A stretch of 61,729 bases of DNA from Phosphoribacter sp044220725 (lineage in GTDB: Bacteria; Actinomycetota; Actinomycetes; Actinomycetales; Dermatophilaceae), in assembly GCA_044220725.1 (NCBI GenBank), contig JBGAQN010000003.1:1-61729 (forward strand), given 5' to 3'. The translations under genes were made by a program, and so were the position numbers. The notes below the pieces were generated by a model. The model worked only from the letters and a program-made list of their open reading frames with translations, did not search any database and was not told the origin of the DNA. Shown here one piece after another: positions 17,134-26,591 of the stretch; the first letter of the stretch is position 1, and each line of letters begins with the position of its first letter.

Positions 17134-19689
17134 CTACCCCAGCCGGCGCATCGCCATCGTCAGGAGCACGAGTTCGCCCACCGCGTCGCTGGCATCGAGG
17201 TCGACCTCGGCCTCGATGACCCAGTCGCGGTCACCCGCCGGGTCGGCCAGCGTCTGACGGACCGCCCAACGTCGCCCGCCGTCGGGGTGCGGATCGATAC
17301 TCAGGTATGCCGGTCCGCGGGCGTCCGCGTCCAGCCCCACCTCGGCGTGCTCGGCCCAATAGTCCCCCAGCGCCGCGTCCCACGCTGCAGCATCCATGAC
17401 CACTTCACGCGGCGGATCGGTGAGGGCGGCGCAGGCTCGCTCGACGGCATACAGGGCCTGGATGTCGTCTCGGGCGGCGAGTTCGACGCGCCGCCACATG
17501 GCTCGGCGGATCATCGCGCGGAAGGCGCGGTCGTTGGCGGTGAGGGGGCGAGGTGGGGCGGCCGCGTCCCGCTGGGTCGTGACCACGCTGCCGTCCGGGT
17601 GCGTGAGCGCCTCCCACTCGTCCAGCAGCGAGGAGTCGGTCTGGCGGATCGTCTCGCCGAGCCAGTCGATGAGATCGTCCAACTCGGGGTCGCGATGGGC
17701 GTCGGGGACGGTCTGGCGCAGGGTGCGATAGGCGTCGGACAAGTAGCGCAGCACCACGCCCTCGGACCGGGCCAGTTTGTAGCGCGAAATGAGGTCGGTG
17801 AAGCTCATGGCCTGCTCCCACATGGTCCGTACGACGGACTTGGGGGCCAGCGCGTCCTCCGGCAGCCACGGGTGCGCGGACCGATAGGCCTCGTATGCCG
17901 CCCCCAACAGTTCCGCGAGCGGCTGCGGCCAGCGGACGTCCTCGAGGGCATCCATCCGGTCTTCGTAGTCCATCCCGTCGGCCTTCATCTCGGCGACGGC
18001 TTCGCCGCGGGCCTCCCACTGTTGGGCCAGGAGGACGGGCTTGGGCGAGTCGAGCACCGACTCGACGACCGAGACGACGTCGAGGGCGTGGGTCGGGTCA
18101 GCCGGGTCGAGCAGTTCCAGGGCGGCCAGCGCGAAATGGGCGAGCGGCTGGTTGAGGGCGAAGTCCTCGGGCAGCTCGACGGTGAGGGCCAGCGTGCGGC
18201 CTTCGCCATCGGGCTCGGGGAGGCGGACCACCACCCCGGAGTCGAGCAGGCTTCGTCCGAGGCGAATCGCCCTGCGCGCCAACCGCGCCCGTCCGGCTGC
18301 GTCCTCGTGGTTGTCCCGGGTGAGCCGGGACAAGGACCGGACGGCGTCGCCCGGTCGCGCGATGACGTTGAGGATCATCGCGTTGTCGACCTGCATCCGG
18401 GAGACCAGCGGCTCGGGGGCGGAGGCGACGAGCTTGTCGAAGGTCGCTTCGTTCCAGACGATCTGGCCCGGCTCAGGCTTGACCCGTTGGACCCGCTTGA
18501 GCTTCAGCGGGTCGTCGCCGGCCTTGGCGACGCGGCGCGCATTCTCGATGAGGTGCTCGGGGGCCTGGACGACGACCTCGCCGACGGTGTCGAAGCCGGC
18601 CCTCCCGGCCCGGCCGGAGATCTGGTGGAACTCGCGCGCCCGCAGGAGTCGCTCCCGGGTGCCGTCGAACTTCACCAGCCGCGTAAGCAACACCGTGCGG
18701 ATCGGGACGTTGATGCCGACGCCCAGCGTGTCGGTGCCGCAGATGACCTTGAGCAGCCCGGCCTGGGCGAGCTGCTCGACGATCCGGCGGTAACGGGGCA
18801 GCATCCCCGCGTGGTGCACGCCGATTCCCTTGCGTAGCAACGCCGACAGCACCTTTCCGAACCCAGCCGCGAACCGCACCGACCCGATCCGGCGGGCGAT
18901 GTCGTCCCGTTCAGCGGGGGTGAGCAGGGCCAGGCTGCGCAACGATTGGGCGTGTTCGGCAGCCGCCGCCTGCGACGGGTGGACGACATAGACGGGCGCC
19001 CGCCTGGTCGTGACGATCTCTTCGACGACCTCGGCCAACGGGGTCAACGACCACGTGTAGGTGAGCGGGACAGGCCGCTCGGCGGTCGTCACCTGCGCGA
19101 CGGGGCGGCCGGTCCGCCGAGCCAGGTCAGCGACGATCCGGCTCATGTCGCCGAGGGTGGCCGACATGAGGACGAACTGGGCGCCGGTCAGCTCCAGCAA
19201 CGGCACCTGCCAGGCCCAGCCGCGCTGCAGGTCACCGTAGTAGTGGAACTCGTCCATGACGACCAGCCCGATGTCGGCCGCCGCCCCCTCACGCAGGGCG
19301 ATGTTGGCCAAGACCTCGGCAGTGCAACAGATCACGGGCGCATCGGGGTTGACCGAGGCGTCGCCGGTGAGCAGCCCGACCTGTTCGGCACCGAAGATGT
19401 CACAGAGCGCGAAGAACTTCTCGTTGACCAACGCCTTGATCGGCGCCGTATAGAAGCTCACCCGGTCGGCCGCCAGCGCGGCCAGGTGCGCGGCAGTCGC
19501 GACGAGGGTCTTGCCCGACCCAGTCGGGGTCGCGAGGACGACGTGCGCGCCGGACAACAGCTCGATGATCGCCTCGTCCTGGTGGGGATAGAGCACCAGC
19601 CCCTGCTCGGCCGCCCAGGTGAGGTAGGCGGCATACACCTCGTCGGCGTCGGCTGACGCGGGGAGGGGCAGGCGCGGGACGGTGGGCAT
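17134..19689 (-). CDS. DEAD/DEAH-box helicase with DUF3516 C-terminal region
   Basis: An 851-residue superfamily 2 helicase. Walker A is ATPTGSGKT, motif II is DEFHYYGD (DEFH), motif III is MSATLGD and motif VI is HQISGRAGRAGFD. The C-terminal half (from about residue 400) matches the actinobacterial DUF3516 helicase group, related to Ski2/Mtr4-like RNA helicases. It probably unwinds RNA or DNA duplexes; the exact substrate is unknown. The chosen ATG at 19689 has GAGG at suitable distance; another ATG three codons upstream is possible. It follows DUF302 on the same strand with a 69-base gap. Confidence 0.9.
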   Translation of the reverse strand: MPTVPRLPLPASADADEVYAAYLTWAAEQGLVLYPHQDEAIIELLSGAHVVLATPTGSGKTLVATAAHLAALAADRVSFYTAPIKALVNEKFFALCDIFGAEQVGLLTGDASVNPDAPVICCTAEVLANIALREGAAADIGLVVMDEFHYYGDLQRGWAWQVPLLELTGAQFVLMSATLGDMSRIVADLARRTGRPVAQVTTAERPVPLTYTWSLTPLAEVVEEIVTTRRAPVYVVHPSQAAAAEHAQSLRSLALLTPAERDDIARRIGSVRFAAGFGKVLSALLRKGIGVHHAGMLPRYRRIVEQLAQAGLLKVICGTDTLGVGINVPIRTVLLTRLVKFDGTRERLLRAREFHQISGRAGRAGFDTVGEVVVQAPEHLIENARRVAKAGDDPLKLKRVQRVKPEPGQIVWNEATFDKLVASAPEPLVSRMQVDNAMILNVIARPGDAVRSLSRLTRDNHEDAAGRARLARRAIRLGRSLLDSGVVVRLPEPDGEGRTLALTVELPEDFALNQPLAHFALAALELLDPADPTHALDVVSVVESVLDSPKPVLLAQQWEARGEAVAEMKADGMDYEDRMDALEDVRWPQPLAELLGAAYEAYRSAHPWLPEDALAPKSVVRTMWEQAMSFTDLISRYKLARSEGVVLRYLSDAYRTLRQTVPDAHRDPELDDLIDWLGETIRQTDSSLLDEWEALTHPDGSVVTTQRDAAAPPRPLTANDRAFRAMIRRAMWRRVELAARDDIQALYAVERACAALTDPPREVVMDAAAWDAALGDYWAEHAEVGLDADARGPAYLSIDPHPDGGRRWAVRQTLADPAGDRDWVIEAEVDLDASDAVGELVLLTMAMRRLG

Positions 19690-19758
19690 CCCGCCCATCC
19701 TCGCAGCCGCCGAGCCTGACTGTATGCCGCGTGCTCCCTTCCCCAGCGGGTCAGCCGG

Positions 19759-20151
19759 TCAGCCGGCGAGACTGTCCAAGGCGGTGCCGATGCGGGTCCG
19801 GGCATCGGCGGCCACCTCGGTCAGTTCGTCCTTGCCGGTCACCTCGACCATGAAGCGCGGGTCCATCGCCTCGACGAGGGTGCGACCCTCGCCCAGATCA
19901 CGGACGACGACGTTGCACGGCAGGAAAACGGCGATCGACGGCTCGGCCTGGAGGGCGGCATACGCCAGGGGCGGGCGACAGGCGCCGAGGATGACCTGCG
20001 CAGGGATGTCGACGTCGAGCTTGGTCTTGAGGGTGGCCTTCATGTCGATCTCGGTGAGGACTCCGAAACCATTGTCGGCCAAGGCAGCTCGCGTGTCAGC
20101 CAGCACTGAGGCAAAGTCTCGGGTCAGTTCGCGGGTGATCGTGTAGCCCAT
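19759..20151 (-). CDS. DUF302 domain protein
   Basis: A 130-residue cytoplasmic protein matching the DUF302 fold: MGYTITRELTRDF at the start, an early VLTEIDMKATLK segment, then ILGACRPPLAYAAL and LPCNVVVRD, with two conserved cysteines in those last two segments. The function is unknown; members often sit beside respiratory or metal/sulfur genes. The start at 20151 was chosen because the conserved domain begins exactly there. It follows ctaD by 49 bases and is probably co-transcribed with it. Confidence 0.85.
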   Translation of the reverse strand: MGYTITRELTRDFASVLADTRAALADNGFGVLTEIDMKATLKTKLDVDIPAQVILGACRPPLAYAALQAEPSIAVFLPCNVVVRDLGEGRTLVEAMDPRFMVEVTGKDELTEVAADARTRIGTALDSLAG

Positions 20152-20200
20152 CGGTGCACTCCTTCGGCGTCGGTCCGACCAGTGTCGCATCGCCGGGCAC

Positions 20201-21949
20201 TCATCGGGTGCTGAGCGGGTCGACGTTCGCTGCCGCGAGCGGGTCAGGTCGGGCCGGTGCAGGTTGGAGCCCATGGCCGGCATCGGGGTGATGCAGGTCG
20301 AAGGCCGGGCGCTCGGATCGGATCCGCGGCAGCGTCTCGAAGTTGTGCCGCGGTGGCGGGCACGAGGTGGCCCACTCCAAGGACGCCCCATAGCCCCACG
20401 GGTCATCGACCGTCACCAGGGGCGCCGTCCGCCAGGTCTTCCAGACGTTGTAAAGGAACGGCAGGGTCGAGGCACCGAGGAGGAACGCCCCCACCGAGGA
20501 AATCTGGTTGCCCAACGTGAACCCTTCCTCGGGAAGGTAATCGGCATACCGGCGAGCCATCCCCTGCACCCCGAGAAGGTGCTGGACGAGGAAAGTCGTA
20601 TGGAACCCGACGAAGAGCGTCCAGAAGTGGACCTTCCCGAGCCGTTCGTCGAGCATCCGCCCGGTGAGCTTAGGCCACCAGAAGTAGAACCCCGAGAACA
20701 TCGCGAAGACCACCGTGCCGAACACGGTGTAGTGGAAGTGCGCGACGATGAAGTAGCTGTCGGTGACGTGGAAGTCCAAGGCCGGGCTGGCCAGGATCAC
20801 CCCGGTGATCCCGCCGAACAGGAACGTGGCCAAGAACCCCATCGCCCAGATCATCGGCGTCGCCAAGGTCACCGAACCGCGCCACATCGTCCCGATCCAG
20901 TTGAAGAACTTCACCCCTGTCGGCACCGCGATGAGCATGGACATGATCGCGAAGAAGGGCAGCAGCACTTGGCCCGTGGCATACATGTGGTGAGCCCAGA
21001 CCGCCATCGACAGGGCCATGATGGCGATCGTCGAACCGATCATCGTCTTGTAGCCGAACAGCGGCTTGCGGCTGAAGACCGGGACGACCTCGCTGACGAT
21101 CCCGAAGAACGGCAACGCGATGATGTAAACCTCCGGATGGCCGAAGAACCAGAACAGGTGCTGCCAGAGCATGGCCCCGCCCGCCTCGGCGTCGAAGATG
21201 TGGGCGCCGAAGCGCCGGTCCGCACCGAGCGCGAAGAGCGCCGCCGCCAACACTGGGAACACGACGATGACCATGACCGAGGTGACCAACACGGTCCAGG
21301 TGAACAGCGGCATCCGAAACATCGTCATGCCCGGCGCACGCAGGGTGAGGATGGTCGCGATGAAGTTGACCGACCCGAGGATCGTCCCGAACCCCGTGAG
21401 AGCGAGCCCAAACACCCACAGATCACCGCCCAACCCGGGGCTGTATGCCGCCGTCGACAGTGGCGCGTAGCCGAACCAACCGAACGCCGCCGCTCCGCCC
21501 GGGGTGAGGAAGCCGCTCACGACGACCAGCCCGCCGAACACATAGAACCAGTAGGCCAGCGCGTTGAGCCGAGGGAAAGCCACGTCCGGCGCTCCGATAT
21601 GCAACGGCACGAGGGCGTTGGCGAATCCGGCGAACAGCGGGGTCGCGAAGAGCAACAGCATGATCGTGCCGTGCATGGTGAACAGTTGGTTGAACTGCTC
21701 CACGTTGTCGACGACCTGCAGGCCGGGAGCGGTGAGCTCGGCCCGGATGCCCAGCGCGAGCAGCCCGCCCAGCAGGAAGAACGCGAAGGATGTCGCTAGG
21801 TAGAGATTGCCGATGACCTTGTGATCGGTCGTCGTGAGGATGCCGACGATGCGTCCTCCCGGGCGACGCTCGGGGCCCGTGACACCCTCCCGAGGGTCGT
21901 GGTGGCCCGCCGCTACAGTCGACCTCGGACGCGCTGCGCTGATCGTCAT
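20201..21949 (-). CDS. ctaD: Cytochrome c oxidase subunit I (aa3-type)
   Basis: A 582-residue, 12-helix heme-copper oxidase subunit. It shows WFFGHPEVYI (CuB histidine and the cross-linked tyrosine), AHHMY (the other CuB histidines), AHFHYTVFG (the heme a and a3 histidine region) and the K-channel region. It reduces O2 at the heme a3-CuB centre. No subunit II, III or assembly genes are adjacent, so this may be a second, stand-alone ctaD copy. It is divergently transcribed from the Cys-rich HTH regulator across an AT-rich promoter region, suggesting control by that regulator. Confidence 0.93.
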   Translation of the reverse strand: MTISAARPRSTVAAGHHDPREGVTGPERRPGGRIVGILTTTDHKVIGNLYLATSFAFFLLGGLLALGIRAELTAPGLQVVDNVEQFNQLFTMHGTIMLLLFATPLFAGFANALVPLHIGAPDVAFPRLNALAYWFYVFGGLVVVSGFLTPGGAAAFGWFGYAPLSTAAYSPGLGGDLWVFGLALTGFGTILGSVNFIATILTLRAPGMTMFRMPLFTWTVLVTSVMVIVVFPVLAAALFALGADRRFGAHIFDAEAGGAMLWQHLFWFFGHPEVYIIALPFFGIVSEVVPVFSRKPLFGYKTMIGSTIAIMALSMAVWAHHMYATGQVLLPFFAIMSMLIAVPTGVKFFNWIGTMWRGSVTLATPMIWAMGFLATFLFGGITGVILASPALDFHVTDSYFIVAHFHYTVFGTVVFAMFSGFYFWWPKLTGRMLDERLGKVHFWTLFVGFHTTFLVQHLLGVQGMARRYADYLPEEGFTLGNQISSVGAFLLGASTLPFLYNVWKTWRTAPLVTVDDPWGYGASLEWATSCPPPRHNFETLPRIRSERPAFDLHHPDAGHGLQPAPARPDPLAAANVDPLSTR

Positions 21950-22021
21950 GACGGCCCTGCCTTCCCTTGGGTGTCTTTGGATAGTACGCTTAGAACCGTG
22001 TTAAATATTCCCGGCGGAACG
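21950..22021. promoter_or_regulatory. Divergent promoter region between ctaD and the HTH regulator
   Basis: This stretch is markedly AT-rich for the window (GGATAGTACG, then TTAAATATTCC near 22001). It must hold the start signals for both divergent genes and possibly an operator. No clear dyad was identified. Confidence 0.4.
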
Positions 22022-22738
22022 ATGGCCTTGGGGCCGACCGCGACGGCCGCCCCGGTCGCTGTCGCGACCCCCGCGCAGGCCGACGTGCTGGCCGCTCTCA
22101 CCTCGGGCGGGCCGTCCACCGCGGCCGGCTTGGCCTCTCGGATGGGGCAACACGCCAACACGGTCCGCGAGCACCTCGATGCTCTGGTCACCGTGGGCCT
22201 CGCCGAGCGCAAGCGCGAGTCGCCCGCGGGACGGGGGCGACCGGCATACCGGTATGCCGCCGTCCCGGCCTCAGCCAAAGGCGCGGTCTATCGCACGTTC
22301 CTGGAGGCGCTGCTCGAGGAGTTTGTCGCCACCGGCCCGGCCGAGCGGGCCGCCGACCTCGGTCGCCGGGTGCCGCTCAAGCCGACGGAGGACGGGTATG
22401 CCGCCTCGCCCGCCTCCTCCCCACCCACGTCGACCCCGTCGACGGCAACGAGGCCGACGACAACGATTCCCCGCCAACGACTTTCTCGGGCACTCGCCGC
22501 CGCGATGGACGGACTGGGCTTCACGACTGAGGCGCTGCCGCGTGGTCAGGGGCTGCGGCTGCTCACCTGCCCCTTGATCGATGTGGCGACCCGGCATGCG
22601 CCAGTCGTGTGCAGCTTCCACGAAGGGATGCTCCAGTCGGTGGCAGCACGCGTCGGCGCACCCCCGGGCACCGTTGCCCTCATGCCGTTCGCTGAACCGG
22701 GCGCGTGTCTGGTCCGGCTTGGTCCGGCCGCACGCTGA
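22022..22738 (+). CDS. HTH transcriptional regulator with C-terminal Cys motif (SufR/ArsR-like)
   Basis: A 238-residue regulator. The N-terminal winged helix (residues 20-85) contains TAAGLASRMGQHANTVREHLDALVTVGLAERKRE. The C-terminal half carries TCPLIDVATRHAPVVCSFHEG, a C-x13-C-x2-H arrangement plus a later Cys (GACLVRL), as in SufR-type regulators that bind an Fe-S cluster. A proline/threonine-rich linker of about 30 residues separates the halves and is unusual. It is divergent from ctaD and 41 bases upstream of DUF2249. NO, O2 or redox sensing is likely. The start is ambiguous: ATG at 22022, or GTG at 21998 with poorer upstream sequence. Confidence 0.72.
   Translation: MALGPTATAAPVAVATPAQADVLAALTSGGPSTAAGLASRMGQHANTVREHLDALVTVGLAERKRESPAGRGRPAYRYAAVPASAKGAVYRTFLEALLEEFVATGPAERAADLGRRVPLKPTEDGYAASPASSPPTSTPSTATRPTTTIPRQRLSRALAAAMDGLGFTTEALPRGQGLRLLTCPLIDVATRHAPVVCSFHEGMLQSVAARVGAPPGTVALMPFAEPGACLVRLGPAAR
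22242..22259. repeat. 18-bp perfect palindrome made of two abutting CGGCATAC words
   Basis: CGGCATACC is followed directly by GGTATGCCG. The palindrome lies inside the HTH regulator gene, where it encodes part of RPAYRYAAVP. Confidence 0.85.
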
Positions 22739-22779
22739 CTCACCGCAACCCACGCTCGACCCACCAGTAGAGGAGAACC

Positions 22780-23091
22780 ATGACCCACCAACCCGCCGAC
22801 CTCACCCTCACCGAGGTCGACTCGCACGCCAGCGGAGGCTGCGCATGCGGCGAGCATGACGAACAGCTGCCCGAGCTCGATGCCCGGGTGATCCCGCATG
22901 CGATTCGTCATGGCGCGATCTTCGGAGCGTTAGGAGCCGTCAAGCCGGGCAAGGGCATGGTGCTCGTCGCGCCGCACGACCCACTACCGCTGCTGGCCCA
23001 GCTGACCGCTCGCGAGGGTGACGCCGTGGAGGTCACGTACCTGCAGCGTGGCCCCGAGGCCTGGCGGCTGCGCCTGCACCGCGTCCGCTGA
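22780..23091 (+). CDS. DUF2249 domain protein
   Basis: A 103-residue protein with the DUF2249 core: LDARVIPHAIRHGAIFGAL, then GKGMVLVAPHDPLPLL and a terminal W-x-L-x-L strand. An N-terminal Cys/His cluster (GGCACGEHDE) could bind metal. DUF2249 proteins recur with nitrite/NO metabolism and terminal oxidases, which fits the SufR-like regulator and ctaD next door. It has an AGAGGAGAA ribosome-binding site. Confidence 0.85.
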   Translation: MTHQPADLTLTEVDSHASGGCACGEHDEQLPELDARVIPHAIRHGAIFGALGAVKPGKGMVLVAPHDPLPLLAQLTAREGDAVEVTYLQRGPEAWRLRLHRVR

Positions 23092-23165
23092 CTCTCGCTG
23101 CGACCTAGCCCGGCTTAGCCCCGCTTTCGCCGCGTGCTGGCCTTGACCTGTGCGCCGCACGGGCG

Positions 23166-23205
23166 CGCAGGAGCGCAGGAGCGCAGGAGCGCAGGAGCGC
23201 AGGAG
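23166..23205. repeat. 8-bp tandem repeat, five perfect copies (CGCAGGAG)
   Basis: Five perfect CGCAGGAG units lie between DUF2249 and the EamA gene, about 85 bases upstream of the latter. Such simple repeats can change copy number by slippage; each unit also resembles a ribosome-binding site. Confidence 0.9.
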
Positions 23206-23289
23206 CGAAGGCCAGCGAAGGACGAGAGAGTAGGGTCCTGAGGCGTTCGAGACTCAACGAAGACCAGCGCAGAGCGGAGCGACACCACG

Positions 23290-24171
23290 ATGCCCCAACA
23301 GCGCGTGCCCGGTCCGTCGCTGCTCCTCGTCCTCGCGGCCGTCGTGTCGGTCCAGTTTGGTGGCGCCGTCGCAGCTACCCTCGTCCCGCTCATCGGGGCA
23401 GCGGGTTCGGTCGCCCTGCGGTTGAGCATCGGGGCGGCCATCCTGCTCATCGCGGTTCGCCCCGCCCTGCGCGGCCACACGGCCAGTTCCTGGCGCACCG
23501 TCGTCGTCTTTGGGCTCGTTCTTGGCGGGATGAACTGGGCCTTCTACGCCTCCCTTGGGCGGCTGCCCATCGGCGTCGCGGTGACCGTTGAGTTCATCGG
23601 GCCCCTCACGCTGGCCGCGGTCCAATCCCGTCGGACCCGAGATCTGGCCGCCGTGGCCGCTGCCGGCGGCGGCATCATCCTCATCTCCCAGGCACTCACC
23701 GTGCCCTGGTCGGCACTGGACCTGGCCGGGCTGGGCCTAGCCCTGCTGGCTGGCGCGTTCTGGGCGGCATACATCGTTCTCGCCCAGAAGACCGGGGCAG
23801 TGTTCCCAGGAGTCAGTGGCCTAGCGATCGCCATGGTCGTCGCGTTTGCCCTTGTGCTTCCCTTCGGTGTCGCGTCGGTGCCGCAATGGAGCTCCGAGAT
23901 CCTCGCCAAGGGCGCCGGAGTGGCCATCCTCTCCAGCGTGCTGCCGTATTCCTTCGAATTGCTCGCGTTGCGTCAGCTCAGCCAGCGCGTGTTCGGCATC
24001 CTGCTCAGCACGGAACCGGCACTGGCTGCCCTGGCCGGCCTCCTCGTCCTCGGGCAAAGGCTCACGGCACTGCAAGTGGTGGGGATGGGTCTGGTGGTCA
24101 CGGCGAGTGCACTCGTCCTGGGTGCGCCAGGACGCGGCAACCACGACACGACCACCGAAGTGCTCGGCTAG
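23290..24171 (+). CDS. EamA/RhtA-family drug/metabolite exporter
   Basis: A 293-residue, 10-helix DMT transporter made of two EamA repeats (about residues 10-140 and 150-285). The segment GMNWAFYASLGRLPIGVAVTVEFIGPL is typical of RhtA-like amino-acid or threonine exporters. It is alone on its strand. The substrate is unknown; small amino-acid or metabolite efflux is likely. Confidence 0.85.
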   Translation: MPQQRVPGPSLLLVLAAVVSVQFGGAVAATLVPLIGAAGSVALRLSIGAAILLIAVRPALRGHTASSWRTVVVFGLVLGGMNWAFYASLGRLPIGVAVTVEFIGPLTLAAVQSRRTRDLAAVAAAGGGIILISQALTVPWSALDLAGLGLALLAGAFWAAYIVLAQKTGAVFPGVSGLAIAMVVAFALVLPFGVASVPQWSSEILAKGAGVAILSSVLPYSFELLALRQLSQRVFGILLSTEPALAALAGLLVLGQRLTALQVVGMGLVVTASALVLGAPGRGNHDTTTEVLG

Positions 24172-24216
24172 ACGTCGAAGCATTCGACACCGGGCGCCAC
24201 AGCCAAAGGAGCGCCC

Positions 24217-26424
24217 TCAGGCGTTGACGACACTCCCATTCGGGTGGACGACGTGACTGTCCAGAAACCCGGAGGGGCCGATGGCGCCGACCCCTTCGGC
24301 GGACAGCACCTCGTAGATCTCCTGCTCGGAGAGGTCGGCGATGGTCTCGCATTCGTCGTCGGGCGCGACCGTAGCCGGTGGCGCCAGGAAGTGAGTCGCG
24401 GCTTCAGACTCGCCAACACCAACCTGATCGACCACACCGACCAGTTCGACAGGTTCCACCGGTGCGACAGGGGACACCAGTCCGCCAGGGTCCACCAGTT
24501 CGCCAGGTTCCACCGGGGCCAGCGGGGTCATGGGCTCGACCGCCGCCACGGGCTCGATGGCTCCGGCGCCCGGCGCGCTCACGGCCACCTCAGCAGAGAC
24601 CATCGCCGCCGCGGAAGCCAGGGCAGCAGTCGCGGCGCTGGCTGCGGACGACGCGAGAGCGGCATACATGCCGCCCAGGGACAACAGATCGGTGTGGGAG
24701 CCCGCTTCGGTGATCCGGCCCCCGCTGAGGACGTAGATGCGATCGGCGTGACGAACCGTGCTCAGGCGGTGGGCGATGGTGATCGTGGTCCGGCCCATGA
24801 CCAGACGGTCCAAGGCCACCTGGACTTCCTTCTCGGTTGCGTTGTCCAGTGCGCTCGTGGCCTCGTCGAGAATGAGAATCTTGGGGTCCCGCAGGAGCGT
24901 CCGAGCGATGACGAGCCGCTGGCGCTCGCCGCCGCTGAACCGGTGCCCTCGGGCGCCGACCACCGTGTCCAAACCCTGCGGCAAGCGGTCGACGGTCTCG
25001 GCGACCTGAGCCGCCTCGAGAACCTGCCACATCATCGCTTCGGTGGCCTCCGGTCGAGCTTGCAGGAGGTTCTCCCGGATGGATGTATGCGACAGATAGG
25101 GCTCTTGTGACACGATCCCGACGAGCGACGTCAGCGATTGGTGGTCAAGTTCGCGAACGTCGAATCCCCCGATACACACCCGCCCTTCGGTCGGGTCGGC
25201 CAGCCGCACGAGCAACGCCGCCAAGGTCGACTTTCCCGAGCCGGTTTCGCCGACGACGGCAATCGAGGCCCCTGGGGCCACGGTCAGGTCGATGTCGGTG
25301 AGGATGTCCTTGTCGGAATCAGGGAAACGGTAATGGACATGCTCGAAGCGCACAGGCCCCAGGTCGTGGTCGAGTGGAACTCGGATCGGGTGCCGGGGAA
25401 CGGGAAGGCCGGCTCGGAGATCGAGGTACTCAAAGATTCGACTCAAGAGCGCCATCGAGGCAATCCACTCGCCCCCAATGTTGAGCAGGCCAAGCGTGGG
25501 TTTGAAAACATTGACTTGCAGCGCGGCGAAGGCGATCAATGTGCCGAGAGTGAGGCCGACCGACGTCGCTTCGAACCCAGCGGCGAGGTAAATCACTGCA
25601 GGCACGGATGCGAAGGTGACGTTCATGACCGCAGTGCGCCACTTTCCGGCCAGTTTCGATTTGAGCTCAAGGGCACTGAGCGTCGCAGAGGCTGCCTCGA
25701 ACTGACTCTGGCGGACGGAGCCGATCCCCAGGGTCTTGATGAGCTGTGCACCGCTGACAGTGAGTGACTCCTCGACGTGGGACAGGAGCTCGGACATTGC
25801 CTCCTGCCGCTCGCGGGTGACCTTCTGCCGGATCATCGCCACCCGTCGAGTCATGAGGACGGCCGGCGGGAGGATCGCCAAGGAGAGCAACGCCAGCCGC
25901 CAGCTCAGGGCCACCATGGCAATTGCGGTGGCCACGACGGTGGTGACGTTGGCGGCAATCGTCGTCGCCGTTGACGTGACGACTGACTGCATGCCGGTGA
26001 TGTCACTCGTGATGCGCGATTGGATCTCGCCGCCGCGAGTCCGCTTGAAGAAATCCATCGATTGCGCCTGGAGGTTGCGGAAGACATCCGAACGCAGCCG
26101 GTGCATCACCTGCTGGCCGATCGACGTGGCCAGCCACGCCTGAACGACCCCAAGGACGCCTGTCGCCACCGAGACCAGAACCATTCCGGCCACGGCGACC
26201 CCCAGCAGGGCCGTGTTCTTATGTGGCAGGGCGTCGTCGATGATGAGCCTGAGCAGCAGCGGCTGGCCCAGGGCAATGACTGAAGACACGACGATGACGA
26301 GCGAGACGACGATCAATTTGCCGCGATACGGACTAAACAGGCCAGCAACCCGCGCAAACGTGACTGGCGAGTGCTCCAACTGCGCCCGGTCCTTGGGGCT
26401 GGCCTTGAGGACTTTCGCGCTCAC
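24217..26424 (-). CDS. ABC exporter (fused TMD-NBD) with long C-terminal extension
   Basis: A 735-residue half-transporter: six transmembrane helices (about residues 35-310), then an ATPase with Walker A GETGSGKST, signature FSGGERQRL, Walker B ILILDEATSALD and H-loop AHRLSTVRHA. It would work as a homodimer exporting lipid, drug or peptide. The GTG at 26424 is chosen because AGGAGGAGT sits just upstream; an ATG six codons earlier lies within that site. After the ATPase comes an unusual tail of about 145 residues: Ala-rich, then Pro/Val/Glu repeats, then a compact acidic-to-neutral end (DLSEQEIYEVLSAEGVGAIG) finishing with HPNGSVVNA. Confidence 0.85.
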   Translation of the reverse strand: MSAKVLKASPKDRAQLEHSPVTFARVAGLFSPYRGKLIVVSLVIVVSSVIALGQPLLLRLIIDDALPHKNTALLGVAVAGMVLVSVATGVLGVVQAWLATSIGQQVMHRLRSDVFRNLQAQSMDFFKRTRGGEIQSRITSDITGMQSVVTSTATTIAANVTTVVATAIAMVALSWRLALLSLAILPPAVLMTRRVAMIRQKVTRERQEAMSELLSHVEESLTVSGAQLIKTLGIGSVRQSQFEAASATLSALELKSKLAGKWRTAVMNVTFASVPAVIYLAAGFEATSVGLTLGTLIAFAALQVNVFKPTLGLLNIGGEWIASMALLSRIFEYLDLRAGLPVPRHPIRVPLDHDLGPVRFEHVHYRFPDSDKDILTDIDLTVAPGASIAVVGETGSGKSTLAALLVRLADPTEGRVCIGGFDVRELDHQSLTSLVGIVSQEPYLSHTSIRENLLQARPEATEAMMWQVLEAAQVAETVDRLPQGLDTVVGARGHRFSGGERQRLVIARTLLRDPKILILDEATSALDNATEKEVQVALDRLVMGRTTITIAHRLSTVRHADRIYVLSGGRITEAGSHTDLLSLGGMYAALASSAASAATAALASAAAMVSAEVAVSAPGAGAIEPVAAVEPMTPLAPVEPGELVDPGGLVSPVAPVEPVELVGVVDQVGVGESEAATHFLAPPATVAPDDECETIADLSEQEIYEVLSAEGVGAIGPSGFLDSHVVHPNGSVVNA

Positions 26425-26591
26425 AGACTCCTCCTGCAGCACATCCGACGACTCACATCACCTGGCCGGGATGTTGGGGCGACAATCCATGATGACGCCT
26501 TTCCGGCCCTCCGCGACACTTCGTCTCACGGGGATGGCGCTCGGGAACCCACACCATCGCAGCGAAGAAGACAGCGGGTTGCTTCCCGGCA

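Noticed and set aside
20264..21799. Long open frame antisense to ctaD
   Set aside because: Its composition is Arg/Glu/His/Pro-rich with no fold, and it is explained by GC-skewed codon use of ctaD on the other strand.
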